A stretch of DNA of 64,000 nt from Adiantum capillus-veneris (taxonomy: Eukaryota > Streptophyta > Polypodiopsida > Polypodiales > Pteridaceae): NCBI GenBank assembly GCA_014529385.2, contig CM043963.1, positions 441,501-505,500 of the forward strand. Direction: 5' to 3'. Below are positions 22,185 to 34,599 of the stretch, piece after piece; position 1 is the first letter of the stretch, and every line of letters begins with the position of its first letter. The notes below the pieces were generated by a model. It searched no databases, was not told where the DNA came from, and saw nothing but the letters and a program-made list of their open reading frames with translations. A program made the position numbers and the translations under genes.

Positions 22185-22399
22185 GGCGTCGCTATGAGCG
22201 TCTCTATAAGCGTCGCTATGAGCGTCGCTATAAGCGTCGCTATAAGCGTCGCTATGAGCGTCGCAAATTTACAAAGAAATTTGCGACGCTCATAGCGACG
22301 CTTATAGCGACGCTCATAGCGATGCTCATAGTGACGCCGGGAAAGTTTTTTTGAGCATCGCTGTGTGAGCGTCGCTAATATGAAGAGCCTCTTGTAGTG
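22185..22399. repeat. CACTA-1 right terminus: inverted subterminal array
   Basis: GCGTCGCTATGA / GCGTCGCTATAA units run forward to about 22273 and then as reverse complements to about 22345, around the short centre TTTACAAAG. The zone therefore forms a hairpin with about 75-bp arms. The terminal CCTCTTGTAGTG ends at 22399. Confidence 0.85.
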
Positions 22400-22773
22400 T
22401 ATGGTGGGCATACCCGCAATCCTCTTCATGCCCAAGATAATATTTTCATATCCGTGGAAAAACCAAACTTATATTACCTTGTAAAAAATTCACTTCATGG
22501 AAAGCATCTTTATTTGCATCTCCACATGGATTGCAAATAGAGACCATATCACAAACCATCTCTAAATAAATTTCCTCACCTTCTCTTTCACTCTTTGATG
22601 CCACTTCAACTTATATATTGTTCATACATACTTCTCGTGCCCTACTATGCAAGCTTTGAAACATCTTAAGTCTACTCCCAAAAGCATACACCTCATGTAA
22701 AGAAAGTAAATATCTATTTGTTTATACACAACTTTGATTATGTCATCATCTTTGGCCTGTAATAGTTGGTCAT
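22400..22773. other. Unassigned flank between CACTA-1 and the gag-only element
   Basis: No ORF of note. This is the same ancestral sequence as 30229 onward, since the LTR element inserted at 22773/30229 with duplication GTCAT. Confidence 0.6.
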
Positions 22774-23403
<630 letters not shown>

Positions 23404-23425
23404 TTTTTGGCGCCGCTGCCGGGGA
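23404..23425 (+). promoter_or_regulatory. Primer binding site
   Basis: TTTT then TGGCGCCGCTGCCGGGG directly after the 5' LTR, the priming site common in plant Ty3/gypsy (Tat/Athila-like) elements. Confidence 0.85.
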
Positions 23426-23513
23426 TATGCCCTACACTAAGCTCGGTTAGCACTTTACGCTTTTTTGTGGTGCAATCTCTATCATAGGAAAGGCAGGGAA
23501 TGAGGGTGTGTAG

Positions 23514-23800
23514 TTGTGTGGAGATTTCTGTTTTTTGCGTTTTTTACGTTTTCTGCTTTGCACTGCACAGTTAGCATTTCTTGCGTTTTTTGCATTTTCT
23601 GCATTTTCTGTCAAGTTTCAATTTCTGCAATTTTCTGCGTTTTCTGTGTTAAATTTTCTGTCAAGTTCCAATTTCTGCAATTTCTGCATTTTCTGTGTTT
23701 TTTTAATTTTCTGCATTTCTTGCGTTTTTTCAATTTCTGCAATTTCTGTGCGTTTTCAATTTTCTGCAATTTCTGCGTTTTCTACATTTCTGCATGATAT
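23514..23800 (+). repeat. T-rich TTTCTGCA/G leader repeats
   Basis: Many short degenerate repeats of TTTCTGCATTT, TTTCTGCGTTTT and CAATTTCTGCAA between the priming site and gag. ORFs rich in Phe/Ala/Cys here are not credible genes. Confidence 0.75.
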
Positions 23801-24369
23801 ATATATAAAAAAATAAAATAAATAATTGAAAAAAAAAATCTGAATAAAAAAAATAAAAAAAATCGAAAAACAAAAACGCGAGTGAGCGGGCGGTGAAATT
23901 TTTCGAAAATAAAAAACGTGACTCTTAAAACGGACGGGCTGGTTTGTATAAAAGATAGATCGGGATCGGTTCCCCAAGCCCAAGCCCAAGCCCTCAGTCT
24001 TATGATATATACTAGACTCACTCTTATATATATACCCTACTCCCTCAAGAGGGAATGAGAGCATGTGGGACAAGTCCTCCACTCTCTTCCTTTCTCTTCC
24101 CACTTGCACCCTTAGACTTTCTAGTTTGGGCCTAGTTCCCTACTGGAAATTGACAGTTTTAGGGATTCCGAGGGCATAGAGTGACCAAACGGAGGGCTGT
24201 AAAGCACGGCACGACCCTCTGAACGATACGCTCGTTTCGAGCTATCACACGGCCCATTCCACGACACGCTCTAAAAAATCTAGCAAAAAAAAAAAAAAAA
24301 AAACACGCTAAAAACTAGTCACAAGGCCTCCTAGAGCAGCTTTTTGACACCTTAGGGTATCAAAAGCAC

Positions 24370-27300
24370 ATGCACTTACGCTCTGGACGAGTGTTAGAGC
24401 ACGATCACATTGGTAGTGCCTCTGTTCATACGGACACCCATTACCCATCCACGATAAGCTCTAGACCCTCAACAGGGACACAAGGTAGCACCACCCAAGA
24501 CCCTAAAATAGCCACTAGTGATTCCTCCTCCGACTCAGAAATCATGGAAGCACACCCTACCCAAAACACTGAGAGAGAAGGCCATGCACCTCCCGAAGCT
24601 CCACAGCCTAGTACTAGTATGTTTAGCCGTTTCATGGAAACATTAGGTAGAGCTACTCGCTCGGAACCTGATGCAAATGAAGCACACGAAGGGGGTGGGG
24701 AAGTGGACTCTCCTTTCACATCGCACGTGGACCCCACACCCCCAAAGAGTGTCCATGTGGATATCCGGCCAACTTCTTACCAAGAAGGCCCTGTTGAGCT
24801 GCCTCCTTCAGAAGTTCCCTCTAGAGTACCATTGGTGACAAGTAAAACCACGGGGAGCAACATTGCTTCTACCTCACAAGAAACCGTTAACACATCGACT
24901 CTAGAAGGATTGTTCATTAATGATCATTGGACATACGACCTCCACACTGAGGTGTTGACGGATCTACACTCTGGCCACGCCTACCATGTAGGATGGATAG
25001 AGATTGTACAATCCACCTCTAGTGCCACGAGCATCGAAGATCAACAGAAAATGATCTGTAATGTTATCCATGGTATTATTCAATCAGAAAGGCAAAACCG
25101 AGGGGTAAATATACTCTCAACTGGCCCCATGAGATTTCTGGATACGAGCAAGGCTCAACAGCCTACTCTATCACAAATGGAGACTCCTCTAATGAGCCCC
25201 ATGGACCCATCTTACGTCATTTCACCTGGGTTCTCTATGCAATCTGAGCCTCCGAGCGAAAAATTTAGCTTCCCTAACTTGGCTCAACCCTCAATTAAGG
25301 AAAACCCAGTGCTCAATCCAGGGATAAGCCTGACAGAGAATGTACCGATGACATCTACTGTTAGCGCAGTGCCACTACCTAGTGTCGTAGTACCTAATAT
25401 GGGGCCTCGACCGTATGTGCCTCTAGCCCCTTATGCACACATGGCCCCCACACCTCCAATTTTACCACTTGCTTATGCTCCTCGAGTGCCGCTCCCTAGC
25501 TCTTATCCGAGTGGACCTATGCCCGGTTATGTTCCATATCCTGCATCATCCACACATATGCCAAGACCGGTACCCGTCCCTCTCCCACATATGATTCCAA
25601 GAGTACCTCCACCGGCCCTACCTCCTCACATAGGTGACTTGGAAGCGTTTGCTCAAACCATAGGTCGATCTATTGCGGAAAATATGTGTCATGCATCTGA
25701 TAGAGAGCCTAGAAGTAAGGCAGTACAAATTGCCAAACTCATGCAAAAATTCAATGGGGATGAAGATGCTAGGAAACACATTGAAGTGTTTGAACAAGTA
25801 TGTGATTCCTTAGGGGAACGCAACGAACTACATAAGTGCAATGCCTTAAGCTTGACATTAAGTGGGAAGGCTGGAGATTGGTATAGAACCCTAAGGGTGG
25901 ACGAGAAAACAATCTACCCTACCCTTCGAAGGTTGTTTCTAAAGGAGCACATACGAGAAGGTGTGCTTTGGAGTGTAGCATCTCAGCTACAGAAGGCCGA
26001 ACGTAAGGAAGGAGAGTCAGTAAGGGACTTCATTAGTCGTCTAAAGCACTTAAACTCTCGCTGCCCTGTAAATGAGCGCTTCAACAATAACCAACTGCTT
26101 GATCGATTCATTCGAGGGTTGAGGAATGAAGGAATCTATAATGGACTAGTGATTAGAGGTATCACAACCTGGGAAGATGTCACTGCCAATGCAATCCAAT
26201 TAGAGGACAACTTGATGATAGCAGGCATGAGGGTGTCTACTGACACGAGATCCACTAGCTCACAAGCCATTGAGTATGAACCCATGACTGCAAAGCCCAT
26301 TGCCAATGAGCCAAAGGTATTTGAGACATTCTTGATAGACCTCACCAAGGCAATCCAAGAGTCTCTTAAGGATAATCGACCCCCTCAAAATAGTCACATG
26401 TATCCAAGAAGGGAGCAACAATGGTGTTCCATTTGCTTAGGTCCACATAGCGCTAGTGAGTGCCCTACGTTTAGAGTAAAATTTAATGGAACTTGCAACG
26501 CATGTGGTAGGTATGGTCACCAAGCTAAGGATTGTTTAATGATCAAACGTATGATGGCAAATAGACCACCTGTAGCCTGGACGGATGCACCTCGAGCTCC
26601 TGTATTGATGCCTGCTCCACCTGTTGAGCAACTACCGCAACACATGGTCCCTAGATCTCAAAATGTTGTACAAGCTACAGCGCTACCACCTCCTGTGCTA
26701 GGACCGCAGCCCCCGCATCCAAGAGTCACCCCTATGAACCAAGTGGGTTGCGAGCCATCAAATGCTTATCCAGATGGCTGTGAGGAGGAAATAGACACTA
26801 GTATTGCCTACGGACTTGATACATTGGAAGAGTGTCCTATATACTACATGGAAGATTATTGGGGGCAAGTCAAGCCGGTTTATCAAGCTGCTGCTCTCCC
26901 ATCCAGAGGTCAAAATATCAACACCCAGGCTAGGATGCCACCTCTTCAATGCTACGAGTGTGGTGGACGACATCGGGCAGCGGAGTGCCCTATTAGGCTG
27001 CAAAAGAATGTTGCACAGATGCAAATGAATCAAGGGAGCACGTCTGCAATGCCAATACTCACATGTAATCGTTGTGGCATAGATCACTTGATTGCCGAAT
27101 TCCCCTATAACCCAAATGCGCCTAAAATCACACCCCTAAATTTGGTCGAAATTGCTAGTGTGACTGAGTCGGACAATGTGGATTGGGTCCACCTAGCATC
27201 AACCATAGACACTTGGGGAAATAGGGGGACGACCTGGGTAACACCTGATGGGGATGAAATGCCTGTACCCTTAAATATGCTACAAGCAATGCATATCGCT

Positions 27301-27978
27301 TCCGACAAGACTCATCCTAATGTAACGAAGAAAACATACAAGTGGGTCCCTAAAGCTTCTTTAGTGACCATAGCTAGTGCTAAAAAACAGAAGCCTTGTA
27401 AGAAACGTACCACTCGCTCCAAGAAAAGAAAGAAAATGTTGCGATGGATCCCTAAACGACTATTGGAAGCCCAAGGCTACTATCAAGGAAATGATCAAAT
27501 CTGGGTGCCAAAACGTAGATTGTGCTCTTACCTATCACCTGACCCAAGTGAGCCCAATCCCGTAGCTCCAAAACGAATCAATGATCGTGGAAAGGAAAAA
27601 ATCACAGAATGCTACACACCCGCTCCCGAGCTAGTTTGGGGACCAAAGAAAGAACGATTTGTTCCACCTAGCTCAGGAAGGGGGGAGTCCCATGAAGATT
27701 CTAGCTCCTCATGTAATACATCCATAGAGGTAAAAGCTTCTACACAGCCTCCATCTATAGTAGTGGACCTCCATGAAGCTACAAAGGAATCCACACCTCC
27801 CAGTGTTCAAGAATCACCTGATGAACCACTTCAATTTCGATCCTGGGAGAGTACCTTACCACCCTTGCAACTTGACGAGGCACCTAGGATAATAGAAAAC
27901 TACTGGCAAAAATCCTCACCTATTACCAACTGGAACAATTGGTTTCAAAGGGTGGCAAGCTCATTTCAAACGGTATGA
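24370..27978 (+). CDS. Gag-like protein, 1202 residues
   Basis: One uninterrupted frame from ATG 24370 (MHLRSGRVLEH) to TGA 27978. Residues 1-420 are Pro/Ser/Thr rich and probably disordered. Residues about 440-620 are a retrotransposon gag domain: KLMQKFNGDEDARKHIEVFE, GKAGDWYRTL, FLKEHIREG, then ERKEGESVRDFISRLKHL. Zinc knuckles follow: CSICLGPHSASEC near 686, CNACGRYGHQAKDC near 708, CYECGGRHRAAEC near 860 and a degraded fourth (CNRCGIDHLIAEF) near 898. The C-terminus is basic (KKQKPCKKRTTRSKKRKK) with repeated W-[VI]-P-K motifs (YKWVPKASL, LRWIPKRLL, QIWVPKRRL). The protein should assemble particles and package RNA. No protease or polymerase motif follows. The long N- and C-terminal extensions are unusual for gag. 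Confidence 0.9.
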   Translation: MHLRSGRVLEHDHIGSASVHTDTHYPSTISSRPSTGTQGSTTQDPKIATSDSSSDSEIMEAHPTQNTEREGHAPPEAPQPSTSMFSRFMETLGRATRSEPDANEAHEGGGEVDSPFTSHVDPTPPKSVHVDIRPTSYQEGPVELPPSEVPSRVPLVTSKTTGSNIASTSQETVNTSTLEGLFINDHWTYDLHTEVLTDLHSGHAYHVGWIEIVQSTSSATSIEDQQKMICNVIHGIIQSERQNRGVNILSTGPMRFLDTSKAQQPTLSQMETPLMSPMDPSYVISPGFSMQSEPPSEKFSFPNLAQPSIKENPVLNPGISLTENVPMTSTVSAVPLPSVVVPNMGPRPYVPLAPYAHMAPTPPILPLAYAPRVPLPSSYPSGPMPGYVPYPASSTHMPRPVPVPLPHMIPRVPPPALPPHIGDLEAFAQTIGRSIAENMCHASDREPRSKAVQIAKLMQKFNGDEDARKHIEVFEQVCDSLGERNELHKCNALSLTLSGKAGDWYRTLRVDEKTIYPTLRRLFLKEHIREGVLWSVASQLQKAERKEGESVRDFISRLKHLNSRCPVNERFNNNQLLDRFIRGLRNEGIYNGLVIRGITTWEDVTANAIQLEDNLMIAGMRVSTDTRSTSSQAIEYEPMTAKPIANEPKVFETFLIDLTKAIQESLKDNRPPQNSHMYPRREQQWCSICLGPHSASECPTFRVKFNGTCNACGRYGHQAKDCLMIKRMMANRPPVAWTDAPRAPVLMPAPPVEQLPQHMVPRSQNVVQATALPPPVLGPQPPHPRVTPMNQVGCEPSNAYPDGCEEEIDTSIAYGLDTLEECPIYYMEDYWGQVKPVYQAAALPSRGQNINTQARMPPLQCYECGGRHRAAECPIRLQKNVAQMQMNQGSTSAMPILTCNRCGIDHLIAEFPYNPNAPKITPLNLVEIASVTESDNVDWVHLASTIDTWGNRGTTWVTPDGDEMPVPLNMLQAMHIASDKTHPNVTKKTYKWVPKASLVTIASAKKQKPCKKRTTRSKKRKKMLRWIPKRLLEAQGYYQGNDQIWVPKRRLCSYLSPDPSEPNPVAPKRINDRGKEKITECYTPAPELVWGPKKERFVPPSSGRGESHEDSSSSCNTSIEVKASTQPPSIVVDLHEATKESTPPSVQESPDEPLQFRSWESTLPPLQLDEAPRIIENYWQKSSPITNWNNWFQRVASSFQTV

Positions 27979-29613
27979 TCTACCCAAGGAAGGGGGGAGT
28001 GTTTGCTGACAGTCCTCATTCATTTGTTTCCCTCTCAACCTTTTTCCCTGACCTCTCAATCACCAATCTTAGGGAATGTACATATAAAGCTTTATACTCA
28101 CAAAAAACAAAAAAATAATAAAGAGCAAGAGCAATTAGCAAACGAGTATGCACATTAAAAGTCAAAACATTGACTCAGACCTACACATGTTACATCTGGT
28201 ACAGTGAAACAGAAACCTATGCCATAAAACACCTTTGATCCTCATCACTTGAGTGATGGAGGGTAGGTAAGATTAGTATGATAGGAGTGTTTCTGTTTTA
28301 GAGTTGAGTGATTAGCAAAGTTCTCTTTTCCCACTAATGTGCCTCCTAGAGGTATTGTTTGTGTTTCATAGTGTGTATAGGAACGTGTTGCTGTGGTTAG
28401 GATTTGGACCTTCATGGAATCTTTCTCTCGTTCACACTTCAAATCAAGCGTGACCATCAACACAAACAGGTGTTTTATGTCCATTAGCATTGCCCTTATC
28501 TTTTTGCATCCATGTTTGTCTGCTTTGATTGTGATTGGTAGCATAATATTCACCGCATTTGCTTAGTATCAAACATTTAATTCAATGTAATGTTTTGTCA
28601 TAATCACTTGTTTAGGTGTAAAAATCAAGCAGTCCGACTAAGCTAGTTTGACCAAGCTAGGTATTAGAAATCTTCTCTTAATACCATGGGGAATGCCTTC
28701 CTAATAAGCAATGGTTACTTAGGTTCTTAATCCGATTTAGGCAGCATTGTATGAAATGTACTAGGGCTTTCTAGTGGGCTTAACCCTAGTGACCTTTAGC
28801 TTAAGTATTATAAAGGGAGTTTACTAATGTGATGAGCCTGGGGAGGGTAACAGTGTTATATGACCCCCCAAAGTTACAAAATTAAAATGATGAAAATGAA
28901 CAAACAAAAAATCAAAGTGCCACAATGTAAAATTTTAAGCTGGAAGAGAAATCCCTGCTTAAATTGGTACTTCACTTACATGTATCGCCTATGGTACTAG
29001 AGCCCTAGAGGTTCCCAGTGTGGGCGCTTTTCCTTGAAAAGAAAAAAACCCAAGGCATACAAAATAAGCACACACATCATAATTGAATCAATGTGAAAAG
29101 ACTTTGGGGGATCAAAGAAAAAGTAATCAGTCAGGCGATGATTTCATGAGAAATTCCTTTTATGGTAGCTTAACTACAAGGTTTTCTAGATATATCCTCT
29201 AGTCAGCCCTCGAACATCAATACTTGGCTCTCGCGATTAAACAACTTAATTGACCACAAAAAATTAAGAAGCTTACCCATGGTATTAATATTCGATCTCT
29301 AGTGCCTTTCGACCGTCAAATTAGCGACCCCAGACTTGTTTAATTTTCTACCTTTACATCTGTTTATGCATTTGATTACATTGCAATTTAATGTTCATTG
29401 CTACCAAATTGTTTGAAATTCTTTGACCAATCAATGTGTCTACCTAAAACTGCATATGCTTTTTAAGAGAATGCAATTACTGTGCCAATGTTGTTTGATT
29501 TTGCAATGAATGAAGAAGGCTAAGGACATTCATCTCAAATGCTCTTCCACCTCGACGAACCAGCTTCAACTCAATAGCTTCCGAGGACGGAATCTACATC
29601 AGGAAGGGGGGCA
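27979..29613 (+). other. Non-coding 3' part of the gag-only element
   Basis: No ORF of note. A purine run AGGAAGGGGGGAGTG at 27988-28002 right after gag looks like an extra or ancestral polypurine tract. The functional one is at 29601-29613. Confidence 0.6.
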
Positions 29614-29941
29614 TGTTAACCCTCATGGCACACGGACACCGTAACCGTATTATATATTTGGTAGAGTCAGGTACCGGGCTTGTTGGACCAATAGGAAAAG
29701 GGTAGGAGTGATATCCGATGAGAGGCGCACTCTAACTGGGACATTCAAGGGATTAGTTGGCTAAGCATGGGCGCCCAAGTGTGAATGGGGTGAACTCATA
29801 TAAAAGCCAACTAAACCTAATTTTTACTCATTCTCTCATTTGTGCAATAGAATAAAAGCCAACTAAACCTAATTTTTACTCATTCTCTCATTTGTGCTCT
29901 TGCTCTATCTCCATCTCCATCTTCTTCTTCTTCACCTCCTC

Positions 29942-29973
<32 letters not shown>

Positions 29974-30223
29974 GAGAGTGTGTGTGCGATCGAGCATTAC
30001 GAAGGCACGACGGCAGCGAAGCGGTTGAGCGCGGCACGACTGCAGCTTCTTCTTCATCGCGGCGAGGAATCCACCACGAAGGCGAGCGTAGAGCAGTGAG
30101 TGACACACCCTTTGCTCTCTTGAGGTTGCTAGTTTAGGCTTGTTGTGTGCTTGGAGCCATTTGTGGCTCGCACACGGTGTATCGGCAAGTCCCTTGCTTC
30201 GACAGTGCGGCAAGGAGCGCACA
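29614..30223 (+). repeat. 3' LTR of gag-only element
   Basis: 610 bp, matching 22774-23403 except for a shorter GT tract and an internal direct duplication of AAAAGCCAACTAAACCTAAT at 29802-29875. Confidence 0.92.
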
Positions 30224-30228
30224 GTCAT

Positions 30229-32600
30229 CTTGTATCCAGAAGACATTAATCTATAATGGCTTCTAGATTTTCTTGAACTTGATTACAGCCACATGTATCA
30301 TTTGGTACAATTACCATTTTCTTTGCCTTTGTGGAAGCAATCCCCTCCATCTCCAAGTCTACCTAGTCAACATATTATTTTTTAATGGCTTCTTCAAAGT
30401 CATCCCATTTATCTCCATATTTCCTTGCAAGGCCTTAGATTCTCTTGTGCAAATCACTGACAACTCTTAACTGCATGGTTATGAGGAGCTCTCAAATCCA
30501 AAGGAGTGCTCAATATAACAAAAAACAACACATTTTCTAGGTGAATTTCTCGCAAACATCAACAAGTTCTTTGCCCAAATCTATGGTTGTTGTAGGCCCA
30601 CAAATATTTTTTTGAATATATATTCTATGCATACACCTATCATTACCTTTAAAAATGCATCCATTTTACACACATTGGTTCTTTGATTTCAAGTTCAAGC
30701 AAAAAAACCATCAAAACATGTCTCCCTAAGACAATTTGAAACACACCTATTGAGTACAAAAACTGCACAAATGGAAAAACTAGCTTCTACAATGTGGAAT
30801 TCTATATGGCATATAAACCTATCAAGTTGGCACCAATTGAAATTGTAAGCTTGCAATGTACCATGTTGGTGAAGTGAAATTAAGAAATTTGAACACAACA
30901 TAGTATTAACTCAAAATAAGTTTAGTCATGGTAAAATTGAAAATCCACTCTTGCCTTTGTGCTTTTTGCTATTTAGAGTATTAGGTGCCCCAAAACTCAA
31001 GGATGAAGAGTTACATAGTGAGAAATCAATAAACACTCTTTTTACTAGTAAATCAACAAAGAGAGGCTTCCATAATGGACCATAGCTTCCAATACATAGG
31101 TTATCCATTTTCTAGAAGCAAAACATCACCTTTAAAACTACCTATGGATGTTATGTAGCACTTAAGAGGTCACTAATCTATGTTGCAGGGTGATCTAATG
31201 ACAGTTTCATGAAAATTGGCAAAAAATAGGACACGTTTTTTTGGCTCAAATTAAGTTTAAAATTGTTATTCATACCCAATTTTGAAGGTGGAATCAGTGG
31301 CCCAAAAAACTCCAAGTTTTTTTCAGGTCATAAAACTCGGTTTGTGGATATAGAGCCCATTAAAACCTCCTTGGCATCTCAAGTAATAATTCCAAGAAGC
31401 TGTTGAGTAAAGAGGACACAAAGGTATCCAAGGAAATAAAAGAACGCCACAAAGCTCCTATCAGTGCTACCATTAGTGCTAAGTGGCCGTCTTCCATAGC
31501 CAAAAACTAGAGAGGACTCCCTCTTTCTTACTTTGTGCACAATGGGGCTCGTGCTCCATGTTAAATACCCCTGCTCTTGTGCATAAGCCCTTGCACATGT
31601 GGGTTTTTTGAGGACCACGTGGCGCTATCTCGTCTGCCCAACCCTCCAGTGTTCCCAAGCCTTTTCAAAAAACTTCAAGAAATTTCTCTCCCCCAATTTC
31701 AAAGCATGTCTCTTTTTTCCTAGTTAACTAATTCCCAAGCCACAAAATGCCACCAAAACTTTCAATCCCCAACTTTGATCTGAGCGGAACCTCGACATAC
31801 TTCGCCTCCATTGAGCCCTCGAGCCCTAAAATAGACAAAAATCAATTGTCACCACCTGTTGTGCACTAGCCGCTAGCTTCAGATTTCAATTTCTCCATGA
31901 TCCAAATTCCGATTTGTGATCCGTTGATTCCTTTGGCCTTCACATACCACATAGGTTTCATACAAACCTTTGGGAGGTTGAAAACACTTCATATGGAATG
32001 TTTACCAAGACAATTAAACAGACACAAAACTCGCCCCATGAAAAAATTAAAGTGTTGCTATCTTGGCCGTTGGAACTTTGATTTTTGATCCAAAAAGACC
32101 AAAATTCACCATCATACGAGCATGTCAAGCCATACACTCACTTGATTTCTAACCTCCCATCTGCAACTACCAACTTCGGCACAGATATGCAAACCACTTT
32201 GAACTTCAAGCTGCCATAACTTGCACATCCTAGATTTGTTTGAAGAGATGTTTGGACCAGCCTATAGACCACACTGAGGGCCACCTCTAGAAATCCCTTT
32301 TTTTCACTTAGCACATTTCAAGTAGCCACCTTTGACAAGCACCATGATAGAGAAATTTGACCCACATAAAACACACATATCTGTTGCTCCTTGTTGCTCT
32401 TGATCTCTACGCTGCTCAATCACTTTGGTATGCCCATGAGAGCCCACACAGCTCTGCATTTCACTCTTTGTAGCATTGAATAGATTTAGTTGCACCATCA
32501 CTACCCAACCCCCTTCTTGAACATTCACGTTCAGCAAAAAACATGACTACTGAAATGATGAAATTGCAAAACTAGTGACATAGTGTGAGCAAACCAAAAA
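30229..32600. other. Intergenic/degraded sequence, no gene supported
   Basis: AT-rich with short ORFs only. The part from about 31300 may include the LTR of the gypsy relic to its right, but no paired LTR or TG..CA ends could be shown. Confidence 0.4.
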
Positions 32601-32639
32601 AGCGCTAGTGTATGTACAAAGTATTATTCATGGTGTAGA

Positions 32640-34350
32640 AAATTCGTACTTAGGTTTGTCCCCAACCCCTTTGATCAATACTTGATGCAGTGTAGGAAGC
32701 AACTCCCTCTCAAAATAGATGTTGAGATGCCCACCATTCACCCATATGCTTGAGAAAATGACCACTCGTTTGCATCAGCAAATAGGTACCATTGGGAAAG
32801 ACCTGATGGACCTTTTCAAGCTCTATCCGCTTCTTCTTGAATTTCTCATGGAAAGTAAAATCTAAACAGCTCTCTTACTTCATCACTAAATCTCCCTTGT
32901 CTATCTGCTTCTCCAATAGGTGTTGGTTGAACTTTGCCACTCTTTTCTCTCCTTGCTTCACGTAGAAATATAATTCCGCTTCTTGATCCCTCTTCAAAGC
33001 TTCAAGATTTGTAATTTTTTCTTGCAAAACATGTTGATGAGTCTTATAAATCTTTCACATACCTTTCACTGACAACACTATCTCTTTGCCATAAACCAAT
33101 GCGTAAGGGGTAAAGCTGGTAGAAACTTTGTAAGAAGTTGTGTATGCCGACAAACACTTATAAAGATTAGCCTCCACTCTTCAATCTACTTGTACACATA
33201 CTTGGTAAGAATTTTGATTATCTGCCCATTTGGACTCTCAACCAAACCACTGCACTGTGGATTCTATAGAGATAAAAACATGTGTTGAATACCCAACTTC
33301 TCCACTAGTGCCCACAACAACTTACTTCTAAACACCTGATAACGATAAAAAATGAACACCCAAGGGCACTCCAAAGTAGTAACATATGCAATATAAAACA
33401 AACTGAACAATTGTGTGAGCATTTACATCATTCACTGCTTTAGCTTCAAGCCACATGGTAAGATAATCAATGGCCACCGCTATGTACTTCTTACAGCTCA
33501 CTGACTTGGGAAATGGTCCAATAGCATTCAAACCCCATTTTTCCAATATGTTATGAGCTATGATAGCCCCTTGTGGCTCGGCTACTAGTCGTCTTTCACC
33601 CATAGTTTAGCATTCATGGCACATCTTGCACCCAATAATGCACATCACGTGTACAATAGAAGGCCACCAAAACAACCTCTCAAAATATGAAAGGGTACCT
33701 AATCTTTTCCCTCATGTCTACTCTCCTCGTGGCACTACTCCAACGACATGCCAATTTCCTCTCTGTAGAAATCTTCACCAACCAAAGTAAACTTACCAGT
33801 CTTGTGGACAATCCCCCTCTTCTGCAGCTTTGAAAACCCTTCCAAAAATTGACCTATGCTAAAAAAGTCATCAATCTCATTTAGAGTCTCCCTACCTACA
33901 TATCTAGTGCGTGCAACATATAAACCTGACACCCTTGAGTCTGCACACAACTACTCGACAATCAATCAGCTTCATGATTCTGCTCTCTTCTAACATGTTT
34001 GAACTGCACCACTTCAAAAACCTTTAACAACTTCTTTATGGGCAAAAAAAAAATCTTAAGAGAAACTCTCTTTACTTGCCATTGACCCAAAAGGTGCTTC
34101 ATGACTAAGACAACATCACCTTTAACCACCAGCCTGGAGATGCCAAACTCTACACATTGCTTAAGCCCCAAATGGAGTGTCAAGTATTTTGCTTCATTGT
34201 TCATGTAAGCACCTTCCCAATCATAGGCTTTGGAGAAGATTTGAGAATTCTGGATGATCACACCAACTCCTGCCTTCTTCATAGGACTGTAGGTGCCCTT
34301 GCTAAGGCTGTTCTCACAGTTGTCTTTAAAGTGGAGACAACAACATAAAC
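32640..34350 (-). pseudogene. Ty3/gypsy pol relic (RNase H and integrase)
   Basis: Reading the minus strand from 34350: an RNase H domain (GVGVIIQN, NNEAKYLTLHLGL, VVKGDVVLVMKHLLGQW, VRREQNHEAD), then fragments with SRVSGLY, then an integrase core (WGLNAIGPFPKS, KYIAVAIDYLTMWLEAKAV) at 33603-33328, and the C-terminal block FTPYALVYGKEIVLS near 33090. Several stops and frame changes separate the pieces. The order RNase H then integrase is the gypsy order and separates it from the copia elements. No LTRs or gag are recognisable here. Confidence 0.75.
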
Positions 34351-34599
34351 ATATGGGGCCATTGAAGACCTCACCAAATTGGTCCTCCTCTTTGGCATCG
34401 TGATGGTGAGTGTATATTTAGAAAAAGCAGGCAAATGAACATTTTGTGCATCATAAGGTGGAAAGCACCTTCTGTGTAGAGCCTACATACTTAGCTCCAT
34501 CTCGAGTGCCCTTTTCACAAACGACGCATGCTATTCAGTGTTGACAAAGTTTGTCTCCAAGCTTTGCACACAAAAAAACCCTACCGTTGAAGCCTCTTC

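Larger units (their letters stand above)
14784..22399 (-). mobile_element. CACTA-1: near-complete En/Spm transposon
   Basis: The left end CACTACAAGAGG (14784-14795) and right end CCTCTTGTAGTG (22388-22399) are perfect inverted termini. Both subterminal zones hold dense GCGTCGCTAT / ATAGCGACGC repeats. The flanks are TATG at 14780-14783 and TATG at 22400-22403, a 4-bp direct repeat (CACTA elements usually make 3 bp; ATG plus one extra T is the alternative). Both genes are on the minus strand: transposase first (16958-20682), then the tnpA-like gene (15396-16709), with microsatellite-rich leader sequence upstream. Length 7.6 kb. Confidence 0.93.

Noticed and set aside
23514-23816. Phe/Ala/Cys-rich ORFs
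   Set aside because: Repeat-driven, in two frames at once.
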